A stretch of 64,000 nt of DNA from Nodosilinea sp. FACHB-131 (GTDB lineage: Bacteria > Cyanobacteriota > Cyanobacteriia > Phormidesmidales > Phormidesmidaceae), in contig NZ_JACJOF010000007.1 of the NCBI RefSeq assembly GCF_014695395.1, forward strand, positions 1 to 64,000. The letters run 5' to 3'. Shown here one piece after another: positions 1 through 8,513 of the stretch. Below the pieces are notes generated by a model. It saw nothing but the letters and a program-made list of their open reading frames with translations. It made no database searches and was not told where the DNA came from. Each line of letters opens with the position of its first letter. The stretch's first letter is position 1. A program made the position numbers and the translations under genes.

Positions 1-29
1 AAGTTGCTGGGGTAGTCTTTACTCATAGC

Positions 30-83
30 CTCACTCCGGCGTTGCTGACTTCTATCTGCAACCTATACGGAGTGAGCTTTTTT
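30..83 (+). terminator. Rho-independent terminator of a gene left of the window
   Basis: CTCACTCCG at 30-38 pairs with CGGAGTGAG at 68-76 and is followed by a T-run at 78-83. The loop holds a second small hairpin (GTTGC / GCAAC). The first bases of the window read as a few codons ending in TAG at 13-15, which would fit the tail of a rightward gene outside the window; that part is a guess. Confidence 0.6.
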
Positions 84-246
84 ACTCAAGCCTTAACTTT
101 TCAAACATCCTCTTAGCAATGCCCTCATCGTGTTGTTGCTGCCACTGTTGAGGTCGTTTAGGTCAGAGACAATCATCTGCCTTCCGGCAATTCGCTGAGA
201 CCTTATCACAGGCTATTCTTCGACTTGACTGGAAAAACTTTTAACG

Positions 247-902
247 CTAAAGCTCACTGACAGAGCGAAGCGGGGTCTGGTGCAGCGCTTCGTCAGGCGT
301 GATCGTACTGATATACCGCTCGATATTCTTGATTGCCCTTGAAACATACTCATCTTTCTCGCCAAGCGGAGTAACGTAGTGCAATGTTTCCCTAGCAGCT
401 TCTTCGCCTTCGGTACGAGCAATAATCTATGCGGCCAGATACTGCGACGCGAAACAACCCCGTGCGGTAGCGATATTACCTGATGCGTAGAAGGGTTGGC
501 TCAGCACTTCAACCCCAGCTTCTTGTACCCAAGGTTTGGTTGTGAGATCAGGCATGCAGGAACATCGGCAAGGATGCCAAGCTTGGCAAGGATGAGCGTA
601 CCGGAGCATTGCGCTCCAATGAGCTGGCGTGTGGGAACCAAGCGCAGAGGGGACATGATGGCTGAGTCGTTCACGATTTCTCGCGTTTTAATGCCGCTGC
701 CGACAATAACCGCGTCAGCGTCAGTTATTTACGCGAGGGTTGACTGCCCACGCACGGTCACGCCATTCATTGAAGAAACTTCCTTCTCTGGACAGCAAAG
801 CGTGACGCGCTAGTCTGGTTTCTTAATTCGGTTGAGAATGCCAAGCGCTACAAGGGAGTCGAGTTCGTTGAAGCCTTGAAAGGTGAGTATGGCAGTGTGC
901 AT
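247..902 (-). pseudogene. Decayed DJ-1/PfpI family protein gene
   Basis: Read leftward from the ATG at 900-902, the sequence encodes a DJ-1/PfpI (glutamine-amidotransferase-like) protein of about 218 codons. It begins MHTAILTFQGFNELD, has the nucleophile-elbow region GAQCSGTL and ends in an alpha-helical tail with stop at 247-249. The frame is broken four times. In-frame stops follow KKPD, QSTLA and SQYLAA; the first and third are TAG where the family usually has Trp. One base is missing near 550, between VPAC and LTTKPW. The whole interval is one base short of 219 codons. No single open piece exceeds about 70 codons, so no working product is expected. The original substrate cannot be told; relatives include isonitrile hydratases and protease/chaperone-like proteins. 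Confidence 0.8.
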
Positions 903-1040
903 TTTTTAGTTACCTCTGCTTTGGAGCATGACGCTTAATGACCAAGATACGCAGTGGCAGATTGCCTTGGTACTACCACCCAGAGCTTTGCCCGTCCGCT
1001 TTATTAATTGGTTATGCGGCGATCGCCCACGTCAAGATTT

Positions 1041-2105
1041 TTACTCTTCCTGTCGGCTAGGAACGCTAACCGCTGGCTCTGTAGGTAGAGGTCTCGCTGG
1101 AGCGACATAGGGAAATTCAGCTCTTAAATCAGACGGAGGGGGCACTTTGTTCTGAAGTAATGTATTAAAAAACAGCGTGTAAACGACTGTACCGAAATCA
1201 TCTTGTAGTCTGCGTCCGTTAATGCCTGCAAAGCCAAAACTGGCTGGAAGCTGTGGGTTAAAGGGAAGCACATCTGGAAATAACCAGTTTGTGACCATCT
1301 GTCCATAGGTCGCAGGTTGGTCGGTGCTGCCTGCAACGCGACAAATTTGAGTTACCAGATCGCTCACAGGTTGAGCAAAGTTGTCATAGTCGGCATCGGG
1401 ATCAGTAGAGTTGTAGAGTAGTGATCCTTCGGGATTGTCATTGAATGTTGCTGCAAAATTGGGCTTGCCACAGCGATTTACTTGCGTCCAATGTCCGTGA
1501 TCGTTGGCTGAAACAGTTGCATAAAAGCCAAAGGGTTTCGTTGAAATTAGATTTAGGGGCAGTTCAGCAACGATCGCCAAAACATTAGTTGCTCCCGTTG
1601 TGCTGGCTCCGGTGCTGAAACTTTCTACGTCCCATTCCTGATTTTGGATGGCTTTATCGAGACAGACCCGGGCAGCCACCGCATCTAGAAAGAAGGGATC
1701 GCCTGCTAATCCTGTCCAAACACGCCCTAGACTAGCAACCGTCGCAATTTCATTTACGATCCCTTGCCCTAGTTCACGACCTGTGGCATGAGGATCGCGC
1801 GCTTCTGCTCCACTCAAGCAAGTGAGTGTCCAGGTCTGGGGATGCGCTTCGCCTTGAAAGATGAATCTGAACACCACATCCGATTTAGCATCACTGTTGG
1901 TGTCAAAGCGAAATTCGTAGGCTGTGTCGGGTCTAAAAGTATTCCACTGAAGTTGCCCAGTAAACGGCGAAAGTAGACCGGCCAGGGGGCTGATCGTCAT
2001 GACGACAACGATCGTCTCGGGTGCATCCGCGTTGAACAGATAAATGTCGCAAATGTTGATGCGGCTATCCTGCCGAGATCCTGGTGAATCAAAATGGTGG
2101 CTCAT
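1041..2105 (-). CDS. DUF4331 domain-containing protein
   Basis: This 354-residue protein opens with MSHHFDSP followed by a D-x-R-x-N-x-x-D-x-Y-x-F pattern, the hallmark start of DUF4331 proteins, and continues through the family's usual length. Function of the family is unknown; members are often found beside secreted or stress-related genes. There is no convincing signal peptide or membrane segment. The start is well placed: GAGGGAAG lies just upstream of the ATG, and a small ORF (2112-2330) ends 6 bases before it, suggesting translational coupling. The C-terminus after about residue 330 is proline-rich and probably disordered. Confidence 0.85.
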   Translation of the reverse strand: MSHHFDSPGSRQDSRINICDIYLFNADAPETIVVVMTISPLAGLLSPFTGQLQWNTFRPDTAYEFRFDTNSDAKSDVVFRFIFQGEAHPQTWTLTCLSGAEARDPHATGRELGQGIVNEIATVASLGRVWTGLAGDPFFLDAVAARVCLDKAIQNQEWDVESFSTGASTTGATNVLAIVAELPLNLISTKPFGFYATVSANDHGHWTQVNRCGKPNFAATFNDNPEGSLLYNSTDPDADYDNFAQPVSDLVTQICRVAGSTDQPATYGQMVTNWLFPDVLPFNPQLPASFGFAGINGRRLQDDFGTVVYTLFFNTLLQNKVPPPSDLRAEFPYVAPARPLPTEPAVSVPSRQEE

Positions 2106-2111
2106 CTTCCC

Positions 2112-2330
2112 TCACTGATAGATGTGTTCAGTCTGCCAGTGGTCAGGCGCTTGGGTGTGCAGTTGCCAATACACTTCCGCGATCGCATTTGGAGCGAATT
2201 TTGTTCTAGACGCGATCGCTCCAGAAATTGTCACGGTAGCCGTGTAAATATCGTTTGCTTTCAGTTCGTCAGCCAATTTCAACACGAGGGAGCAAACCGC
2301 AAACAGCATTGAGTTTGTGGGCGAGAACAC
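2112..2330 (-). CDS. Small hypothetical protein upstream of the DUF4331 gene
   Basis: This 72-codon ORF ends 6 bases before the DUF4331 start, on the same strand, and its stop codon overlaps the Shine-Dalgarno-like GAGGGAAG of the next gene. The translated C-terminal two thirds (SGAIASRTKFAPNAIAEVYW region) has a normal protein composition. I do not recognise a family. The N-terminal dozen residues may not be real; a later start is possible. The tight spacing is the main reason to accept it. Confidence 0.5.
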   Translation of the reverse strand: MFSPTNSMLFAVCSLVLKLADELKANDIYTATVTISGAIASRTKFAPNAIAEVYWQLHTQAPDHWQTEHIYQ

Positions 2331-2544
2331 CTATGTTTAACCCTGGTGGCTCTACCCAGCGAGAACAGCGATCGTTCAATTGGTAGGGACAGTGCTGCTG
2401 ATCTCCCCAAGTTTCACAGGTCTAATAGATCCGTCTCTGCCCCGTTGGTCTCTGGCTAGCAGGGCAGTTTTTTGTGAGGTAGCAATTTCTTTTTGCTCCG
2501 CCGGTATGATTTGCGTAACTTCGGAGCCTGGATACCTTTCGTTT

Positions 2545-4134
2545 GTGACTATTGCTAACCTGACCCAACTGTCTATGTGGCCCCAGGGCCAGCAGGGCAA
2601 CCTAGCCGCGATCGCCGCTTTGCTCACCACCGCCCTGGACGATTCAGCGCTGCGGGTAGAAGTTTCTCGGCGCGATCGCACCCTCTACGTGCTGCTCACC
2701 GTCCCTCACCGTGACGGGCTGCCCCAGCATCTCGATCGCATTCACGCCGTAGTGACGGCCCTCGCTCTGCCTGACATCGCCGAACTCAAGGTAGTGGATG
2801 GCACCGATCACCCCCTGGAAGACCGCTGGCAGCAGGTCTTTAGCCTAGATGCTGCCGCCCCAGCGCCTCCAGCCACCATTTTTGCCGATGGAACGTTGGA
2901 GGAGGAGAGGGCTGCGGAAGTCGCGCCCAGCGATCGCAGATCAGCGCCAGCGGCGAGGACTAGAGGCCGCTGGCGTTGGGGAGCATTGTCTATGGCAACG
3001 GTGCTCGGGTTTGGCCTGGCCGCTGGGATCACTCAATGGCGTTACGAACAGCAGCGCGAACCTAGCCCAACCCAGTCACTACCTGCCGCCAAGGCCGGCA
3101 TGACTCAAGCGATCGAGCCCCTGCTTCCGGCAGCGTCTACAGCAGCTTTGGCGATCCCCGACCTAGCGGCCCCCGTAGCCCTAACCATCAAGGCCGTGGG
3201 CGACATCATTCCTGGTACCGACTACCAGCGCTACCGCCTGCCCGACGACTGGCAATACCTGTTTGGCAGCATTCAATACCACCTGGGCGAAGCCGATATC
3301 ACCTTCGGCAATTTTGAAAGCACCCTCACCGAAGTTCCCAGCAGCGCCAAAGACACCGGCAGCGCCAATACCTTCGCCTTTCGCACCCCGCCCTGGTACG
3401 CCAGCGTGCTCAAAGAGGCCGGGTTTGACGTTCTGAGCGTGGCCAACAACCACTCCATGGATTTCTTTGAGCAGGGCTTCACCGATACCATCGCCCACAT
3501 CGAAGCGGCGGGTATGAAGGCCGTGGGCCGCAAAGGCGAAATTTTGTACGTCGAGGCCCAGGGGCAAACCGTCGCATTCATTGGCTTTAGCAACTACCAA
3601 GAGCACAACCAAGTGCAGGATATAGAGGCTGCGATCGCCCTGGTAGAGACCGCCAATGCCCAGGCCGATATTGTCGTCGTCTCCTTCCACGCCGGCAAAG
3701 AAGGCACCGATGCCACCGTCACCCGCGATCAAGACGAGCTGTTCTACTCCGAAAATCGCGGCAACGTCGTGCGCTTCTCTCGCGCCGTTGTTGACCACGG
3801 GGCCGATCTGGTACTGGGCCATGGACCCCACGTTCCCAGGGCGATCGAGCTGTACAACAACAAACTAATCGCCTATTCCCTCGGAAATTTCCTCGGCTAC
3901 CGCAGCCTCTCTACCGTTGGCCCCCTCGGCACCTCGCTGATTCTGCAAACCGACCTTGATGCCCAGGGCAACTTTGTCAGCGGGCGCATCGTTCCCGTCG
4001 CCCTCGATCGCAACGGTGTTCCCTACCTCGATGACCACTTCGGCGGCGTGGTGCTGGTGCGCCAATTCACCCAACGCGACTTTCCCGATACACCTCTAGA
4101 GATCGACGATCTGGGCTATATCTGGCCCCGGTGA
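2545..4134 (+). CDS. Membrane-anchored CapA family protein (PGA_cap metallophosphatase-like)
   Basis: The C-terminal half is a CapA/PGA_cap domain: VGDIIPG near its start, then GNFESTL, VANNHSMDF, VVSFHAGKE, GHGPHVPR and SLGNFLG, the expected metal-site motifs of this calcineurin-like fold. The N-terminal 100 or so residues (QGQQGNLAAIAALLTTALDD onward) resemble a small domain repeated in other cyanobacterial proteins. A basic stretch then leads into one hydrophobic segment (GALSMATVLGFGLAAGI), followed by an Ala/Pro-rich linker, so the catalytic domain should lie outside the plasma membrane. CapA proteins are linked to poly-gamma-glutamate capsule synthesis, but in cyanobacteria the substrate is not established. 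The frame is open from a TTG at 2380; I prefer GTG at 2545, with ATG at 2506 or 2575 as alternatives. Confidence 0.8.
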   Translation: MTIANLTQLSMWPQGQQGNLAAIAALLTTALDDSALRVEVSRRDRTLYVLLTVPHRDGLPQHLDRIHAVVTALALPDIAELKVVDGTDHPLEDRWQQVFSLDAAAPAPPATIFADGTLEEERAAEVAPSDRRSAPAARTRGRWRWGALSMATVLGFGLAAGITQWRYEQQREPSPTQSLPAAKAGMTQAIEPLLPAASTAALAIPDLAAPVALTIKAVGDIIPGTDYQRYRLPDDWQYLFGSIQYHLGEADITFGNFESTLTEVPSSAKDTGSANTFAFRTPPWYASVLKEAGFDVLSVANNHSMDFFEQGFTDTIAHIEAAGMKAVGRKGEILYVEAQGQTVAFIGFSNYQEHNQVQDIEAAIALVETANAQADIVVVSFHAGKEGTDATVTRDQDELFYSENRGNVVRFSRAVVDHGADLVLGHGPHVPRAIELYNNKLIAYSLGNFLGYRSLSTVGPLGTSLILQTDLDAQGNFVSGRIVPVALDRNGVPYLDDHFGGVVLVRQFTQRDFPDTPLEIDDLGYIWPR

Positions 4135-4519
4135 TGTCAGTAGTGCACCCTATGGGCAAAGGGCGATGCAGAGAGCAGGCGACGTTTGAACCCTTTAGCC
4201 TTCTTTAACCACGGCTTGAAGAAGGTATCAGCATTCTCCGCAACTCGTGAATTTAGGCGATGCAATGTCTGTTGCCTGCCGAGTTCACGCTCTAATTCAC
4301 CAGCATTCGATCGGCCTTCTGCCCTGTTTCTATCTTGAGGAAGACGTTGAAGGCCGTATTTTTACTTACGCTACTCACATCTAGGAAGTCATGAGCTGTG
4401 AGCTTTTAGACTGACTGATTGCTTTCTCTAAAGTTATCAGACGCGTTTTTGTGGTAGAAAAAATCCGTAGCTTAGCGGACTTACCACAAAACTTATTCCT
4501 GTTTTTAGAAGGATAAAAC
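4135..4519. other. Intergenic region with no recognised gene
   Basis: About 385 bases between the CapA-like gene and the small secreted protein. A 74-codon stretch on the minus strand ending at about 4137 is open but has no start codon and no family I recognise. The right end holds the leader hairpin listed separately. No clear sigma-70 promoter could be fixed. Confidence 0.5.
4447..4491 (+). promoter_or_regulatory. Leader hairpin upstream of the small secreted protein gene
   Basis: TTTTGTGGTA at 4447-4456 is perfectly complementary to TACCACAAAA at 4482-4491. Inside, TCCG (4464-4467) can pair with CGGA (4476-4479). The structure ends about 16 bases before the AGAAGGA ribosome-binding site and 28 before the ATG at 4520. 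There is no T-run after it, so it is not a classical terminator; it looks like a 5'-UTR structure. Role unknown. Confidence 0.5.
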
Positions 4520-4918
4520 ATGACAACTCGTAAGCTTTATGTTTCATTAAAAACGTCAGTCAAGCGCCTTGCAGTGCTGCTTGTGGCTGTGGTTGCACTG
4601 TTTGGCTTTTCCCAGACGGCGGCTTTGGCAAACCCTGCCTCCAGCTCGTTAGTAGCCTTAGCAGCGTCGTCTCGCTTTGCTGCTCAAGCAGAATCCAAAG
4701 GTGCAGAGCCCATTATTCCTGAAGAAAAACTCAGCGAAATGCGAGAGCAGCGCCGAGAGTGGCAAAATAAAGCCGCTACTGACGCCGCTGCCGCTGCTGA
4801 TGCAAACAAGAAATCTAGCAGCTCAGCTGGTGAATTAATCAAAGATAAACTCAATCTCGACGAAATTACTGAAGAGAACGAGATTGTCGAGACAATAACT
4901 AACTCCCAAGAGAAATAG
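4520..4918 (+). CDS. Small secreted hypothetical protein
   Basis: A 132-residue protein with a clear signal peptide: basic N-terminus, hydrophobic core LAVLLVAVVALFGF and a probable cleavage site after AALA. The mature part is Ala/Ser/Glu/Lys-rich, with a charged helical stretch (EEKLSEMREQRREWQNK) and no cysteines. It is probably an extended or helical periplasmic or extracellular protein. The start is supported by AGAAGGA seven bases upstream. I do not recognise the family. Its mRNA leader carries a strong hairpin and the gene is followed by a hairpin at 4946-4995. Confidence 0.75.
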   Translation: MTTRKLYVSLKTSVKRLAVLLVAVVALFGFSQTAALANPASSSLVALAASSRFAAQAESKGAEPIIPEEKLSEMREQRREWQNKAATDAAAAADANKKSSSSAGELIKDKLNLDEITEENEIVETITNSQEK

Positions 4919-4945
4919 AAGCATCTGCTTTAGGGAGATAAAACT

Positions 4946-4995
4946 GGTGGGCAATGGGCTTAGAAAGCTATACGCTGTCACGCCCAATGCCCACC
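4946..4995. terminator. Bidirectional hairpin between convergent genes
   Basis: GGTGGGCAATGGGC at 4946-4959 pairs with GCCCAATGCCCACC at 4982-4995 (13 of 14 positions) around a 22-base loop. It sits between the stop of the small secreted protein and the stop of the TerB-like gene, so it could end transcripts from both sides, although neither side has a strong T-run. The arm sequence resembles the GGTGGGCATTGCCCACC palindrome at 37725. Confidence 0.5.
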
Positions 4996-5074
4996 TTAAG
5001 TACGCTTATTTGAGGTTAGAAGCACCGAATTAATGGCACAAAATTTTCTGCCATTAATAGGGATTACATAGAGT

Positions 5075-5554
5075 TTACTCTTCTTCGCTCTCGTCGTATT
5101 CCTCTTCAGCTTCCTCTACTTCAGAGAAAAGCTCGCTGACAATCTCATCAGCTCGTTCGACAGAGATCCGGAGAGCCTGACGCAAGTCGTCGATAAACTC
5201 TTGCTCGTCTTCGGGCACTTCACCGTCTGCAACGAGAACAACTAGCGCAATGATAAAGGCGGCCTCTTCTACGCCCTCATCCTTAATGGTCTCAATGGCT
5301 TGGGAGACGACAGCTTCAACCCCAGCCTCGTTGATCAGGCTACCGATCTCGGCACCCAAGTCGGCAAAGTCTTCCTCCGTATATTCAGAATACAGATCGA
5401 TGCAGCTGACCATCTCACCCAGCGCATAGGCTTCTGCATCGCTGGACACTTCACCGTCAGCAAACGCTGAAAATAGACCAATCATGGCCACTGCTAGCTC
5501 TGGACTCAAGGCAACTTGAGTACCACCACCACGCGGTAATCTGCGTTTAGGCAT
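5075..5554 (-). CDS. TerB-like (tellurite-resistance TerB family) protein
   Basis: A 159-residue acidic protein built of two similar helical halves, each with the Asp/Gly/Glu pattern of TerB/DjlA-N domains: FSAFADGEVSSDAEA near residue 30 and VVLVADGEVPEDEQEF near residue 110. These DGEV turns bind metal in TerB relatives. The last 20 residues are almost all Glu/Asp/Ser. No signal or membrane segment. Its actual job in cyanobacteria is unknown, and tellurite resistance should not be assumed. It stands alone, with hairpins on its downstream side. Confidence 0.75.
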   Translation of the reverse strand: MPKRRLPRGGGTQVALSPELAVAMIGLFSAFADGEVSSDAEAYALGEMVSCIDLYSEYTEEDFADLGAEIGSLINEAGVEAVVSQAIETIKDEGVEEAAFIIALVVLVADGEVPEDEQEFIDDLRQALRISVERADEIVSELFSEVEEAEEEYDESEEE

Positions 5555-5716
5555 GTTTCTCTAATCCATTAGTAATGTTGTGCGGCCCCCAGTCATTCGA
5601 TGGTCAACTAGGTTCTGCCTCAGCATTCCCCGAATGGAACGGGTCGCACAGCCCGGAACTATTTTGGGCAAATAAATAAAGTTGGGTAACAGTTTGCGCA
5701 GCGGCGGTTGATAAAC

Positions 5717-6103
5717 CTATCTATCCCGTCGCTCAGTTGCCGCAGAACGATACTCGACAACCAGCACCAGGGCAGCACCGATCGCATAGGCCAGAATATC
5801 TTTGCTATCAAAGGTAGTGCCGAGTACGGTGGCGATCAGCCGGTTATCGCGCAGCCCGATGCGATCGACCAGCTGAAGATATTGCAGACCCTCAATGAGG
5901 CAGGCAAAGGCAAAGACTCCCAACGCCGCAGTGATAGGGCGAATTTGCCAGAAGGCCTTGATGAAACAGTAGACAAGAATGACGACCAAAATATCGCCGA
6001 TGAGGGGGCGAATGATGCGATCGTCTAGAAAAATCGCGATCGCTGCCTCAATCAGAAACAACGAAATCGCTAGATAAAAATACTTGGCGTTAAATTTACT
6101 CAT
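5717..6103 (-). CDS. DUF2809 family membrane protein
   Basis: A 128-residue protein with four predicted membrane segments. It matches the DUF2809 pattern: Phe/Tyr-rich first helix ending near an acidic residue, DDRIIRPLIGDILVVILVYCF, then FACLIEGLQYLQL. Function of the family is unknown. The charged tail (RSAATERRDR) is probably cytoplasmic. The gene is separated from the VKOR gene upstream by a terminator at 6201-6240, so it is probably transcribed on its own. Confidence 0.75.
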   Translation of the reverse strand: MSKFNAKYFYLAISLFLIEAAIAIFLDDRIIRPLIGDILVVILVYCFIKAFWQIRPITAALGVFAFACLIEGLQYLQLVDRIGLRDNRLIATVLGTTFDSKDILAYAIGAALVLVVEYRSAATERRDR

Positions 6104-6200
6104 AGGATTTATAGATTGTTATGCGATCGCCTCTTGATTAAACCCTGTTGCCAGCTAAGGCATGATGCAGTCCTAGTGCAGCTTGCCGAGACGGTCAAAC

Positions 6201-6240
6201 CTAAAACGGCTGGTGCCCAGGTCTTTGGGTACCAGCCGTT
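6201..6240 (-). terminator. Terminator of the VKOR-thioredoxin gene
   Basis: AACGGCTGGT at 6205-6214 pairs with ACCAGCCGTT at 6231-6240. Read leftward, the stem is followed by TTTTAG. It lies 36 bases beyond the stop of the VKOR gene. Confidence 0.75.
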
Positions 6241-6276
6241 CTAAAGCACTAGCGCGATTTGGATGAGTTCAAGCCT

Positions 6277-7197
6277 CTAGCGCTGAAAGTTTGTCGGTCC
6301 GCTATAGTTCGTCAGCTCCGCTAGCTGCTCCAGGCTCTGGGTGCCCGGATAAAACTTGCCGTTGATCTCCCAACTGGGAAATCCAGTGATTTCGGGTTTA
6401 GACCGACACACAGAGACCTGAGAGTTTTGGCCATCTTCTGCGCACTCTACGTAGTTGATTGTTGTGGCGGCCTCGGCCCCAAACAGCTGCTTTTGTTCGT
6501 GGCAGTGGGGGCACCACCAAGCGCCATACATCGTAGCGCCAACCTCTTTGAGGTGATTGGCTAGGGCAACTTCGGCAGGGCCAGAGGCGGTAGTAATCGG
6601 TGGCCCTGCCTGCCCGGCAACGTCGCTGCTGGGGTTGCCTGCGGCGTTGATGGGTGCGTAAACAGCCAGGGTAGAGATGATGGTGACGACGCCCACAATC
6701 AGGCCAATAAAAGCGATCTGACCGAGGTCATCCCAGCGATTGCCCAGCAAAATAATCACAAACATGGAGAGGGCGAACAGCGCCGAGCCAATGCAGTATG
6801 GGCAAACCGCCTGTAGCTCAAAGGCCAGCACCGTCATCAAATAGCCGCTAAACACCAGCATGGCCGAGGCCAGCATAAACATCAGCGGCCAAGTCCAGGT
6901 TTCAAGCTTTTGGCGCAGGGGTTTGTTGGTGTCGGCGTTAATTAGAAGGGGGGCAACGGCCAGCACTAGCATGGTGCCGTAGGCCAAACAGCCAAATAGG
7001 GTCAGGGGCAGCCCAAATACGGTGCCCCAAGGGCTAGAGAGCACGCGATCGCACCCTTCCGTGGGGCAGGCTCCCCCGCCAGTCAGCTTAGCAACGGTCA
7101 GATAACCAGTGCCCAGAGCACCGATCAAGGCGATCCCCGCCACCAGCCAGCGCGACCAGCGATGAATCCAACGGCTCTCTTGACGACGACGTCTCAT
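6277..7197 (-). CDS. Vitamin K epoxide reductase-thioredoxin fusion (disulfide-bond formation)
   Basis: Residues about 15-190 form a VKOR membrane domain with several hydrophobic helices, the loop cysteines C44 and C49 (CPTEGC), the Ser/Thr region before FGLPLTLFG, and the active-site CPYC at about 132-135. A thioredoxin-like domain follows, with WWCPHCHEQ as its redox motif. In cyanobacteria and chloroplasts (LTO1) this fusion oxidises cysteines of lumenal and periplasmic proteins and passes electrons to quinone. I chose the ATG at 7197 because GAGAGG lies six bases upstream; the longer frame begins at a TTG. Expected length for the family. Confidence 0.9.
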   Translation of the reverse strand: MRRRRQESRWIHRWSRWLVAGIALIGALGTGYLTVAKLTGGGACPTEGCDRVLSSPWGTVFGLPLTLFGCLAYGTMLVLAVAPLLINADTNKPLRQKLETWTWPLMFMLASAMLVFSGYLMTVLAFELQAVCPYCIGSALFALSMFVIILLGNRWDDLGQIAFIGLIVGVVTIISTLAVYAPINAAGNPSSDVAGQAGPPITTASGPAEVALANHLKEVGATMYGAWWCPHCHEQKQLFGAEAATTINYVECAEDGQNSQVSVCRSKPEITGFPSWEINGKFYPGTQSLEQLAELTNYSGPTNFQR

Positions 7198-7240
7198 GAT
7201 GCGCCTCTCTTCCAAAATAGCTAACCCAAACTCTACAGCA

Positions 7241-7276
7241 ACACAAAATAGCGGGGTGTCACCGCCCGTTTTGTGT
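7241..7276 (-). terminator. Hairpin after btpA
   Basis: ACACAAAA (7241-7248) pairs with TTTTGTGT (7269-7276), with partial GC pairing inside the loop. It sits between the stop of btpA and the start of the VKOR gene and, read leftward, has Ts in the descending arm. Likely a weak terminator or attenuator. Confidence 0.4.
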
Positions 7277-7308
7277 CTATCTTAATGCCTCAGTCTCGGC
7301 ATAGGCCG

Positions 7309-8160
7309 TCACCCCTTGGGGGCCACCATGGTCGGTAGGGTAAGATTGCCCCCCAGGACGTCCAGACTTTCCTGCATGGCTTCCACAAACTGCCCCACCC
7401 GAATTGGATCGATGGGCTGGTTAACGTCGCCCTGGCGCTTGAGGGAGCTGGCGACAATCACGCCGTCGGCAGCCTTCATCAGGATGCCAATGTTGTCAAC
7501 ATCGGCACCGCTGCCAATGAAGACGGGGCGATCGCCCGCTGCGGCCTTAGCCAGTTCTAAATCTTCTAGGCTGGGCGGGCTACCCGTCGCCCAGCCCGAC
7601 AGAATAATGCCGTCGGCCAGACCCCGATGAATAGTCTCCTGCACCGCCGTGGTGAGATTGGGCGAGCCCAGGGGGCGGGCATGCTTGACCAGCACATCGG
7701 CCAAAATTTGCACCGAGCTGCCCAGCTCTTTGCGGTAGCGCAGCAGGTCGTGGGCGCAGCCTTCGATCAGCCCTTGGTCTGTAGCCATCACACCCGTGAG
7801 CACGTTGACGCGGATGAAGGCGGCCCCAGTGCAGGTGGCGATCGCCAGGGCACTGCGGGCATCGTTGCGCAGCACGTTGATGCCAATGGGCACTGTAACC
7901 AGTGTCTGCAAGCGCTGCACCACCAGACCCATGGCGCTGACTACCGCTGGGTCTACGGCACCCTTAGTAAAAGGGGCGTCGAAAAAATTCTCCACAATAA
8001 TGCCGTGCACGCCGCCCGAGGCGAGGGCTGTAGCCTCTTGCTCGGCGCGATCGACAACGGCCTGCAAGTCTCCCTGCCAGCGGGGAGACGTCGGTAGGGG
8101 CAGCAGGTGCAGTACCCCAATCACCGGGTTACGGGTGTTAAAGACTTTGATTAAGTCCAC
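7309..8160 (-). CDS. btpA: Photosystem I biogenesis protein BtpA
   Basis: A 283-residue BtpA/SgcQ family protein: VIGVLHLLPLP at the start, GVHGIIVENFFDAPF, then a TIM-barrel-like run including IRVNVLTGVMATDQG, ILADVLVKHA, DGIILSGWATG and FIGSGAD. In Synechocystis BtpA is a thylakoid-associated protein needed to build or stabilise photosystem I reaction centres. Length fits the cyanobacterial family. The start is a GTG at 8158-8160 with little Shine-Dalgarno support. Transcribed leftward toward the VKOR gene. Confidence 0.88.
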   Translation of the reverse strand: MDLIKVFNTRNPVIGVLHLLPLPTSPRWQGDLQAVVDRAEQEATALASGGVHGIIVENFFDAPFTKGAVDPAVVSAMGLVVQRLQTLVTVPIGINVLRNDARSALAIATCTGAAFIRVNVLTGVMATDQGLIEGCAHDLLRYRKELGSSVQILADVLVKHARPLGSPNLTTAVQETIHRGLADGIILSGWATGSPPSLEDLELAKAAAGDRPVFIGSGADVDNIGILMKAADGVIVASSLKRQGDVNQPIDPIRVGQFVEAMQESLDVLGGNLTLPTMVAPKG

Positions 8161-8513
8161 GTGAATTTTGCCTGGACTCGCCTAACGTATAGAACTACAG
8201 ATTAACCCAGCCCGCCTCAGCAGACTCAGGCCTAACCCACCCTATCAGCATATCAATCCCGGGGACGCGATTTAGGACACCCCTGCTTTTGTGATGTATT
8301 ATTTATGAGTGTTAATTTGTATTGCCCCCTGGTGCCATTGGCCAAAAGATTTGCTGGGCAATTCGTCAACACAGGATTGATGGATGCCTGAGCGGTGGTG
8401 TTAATGGTGCTGGTACCGGGTTTGAACGGTTTTCCAGTGGCTTAGCGTGGTTAAGTCGAATCTACGACCCAGAGCTTTTGGCATGATTGGCATGTTACAC
8501 ACTGAGAGACACC
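8161..8513. other. Divergent intergenic region between btpA and rimO
   Basis: About 350 bases upstream of two divergent genes, so it must carry both promoters. It is AT-richer around 8293-8320. I could not fix a -35/-10 pair, and see no RNA gene, repeat or further ORF with support. Confidence 0.4.

Noticed and set aside
213-813. Separate ORFs of about 60-105 codons on both strands
   Set aside because: They are fragments or shadows of the broken DJ-1/PfpI gene.
247-902. Recoding of TAG as Trp (or a suppressor) to rescue the DJ-1 gene
   Set aside because: There is also a TAA stop and a one-base frameshift, so simple recoding would not give a whole protein; other genes in the window end normally at TAG.
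4137-4360. A 74-codon open stretch on the minus strand
   Set aside because: It has no start codon, no ribosome-binding site and no family I recognise.
7627-8164. Long ORFs on the plus strand across btpA
   Set aside because: They are shadow frames of a gene with strong family signature on the minus strand; the same holds for the long antisense frames over dxs, groEL, rimO and trpE.
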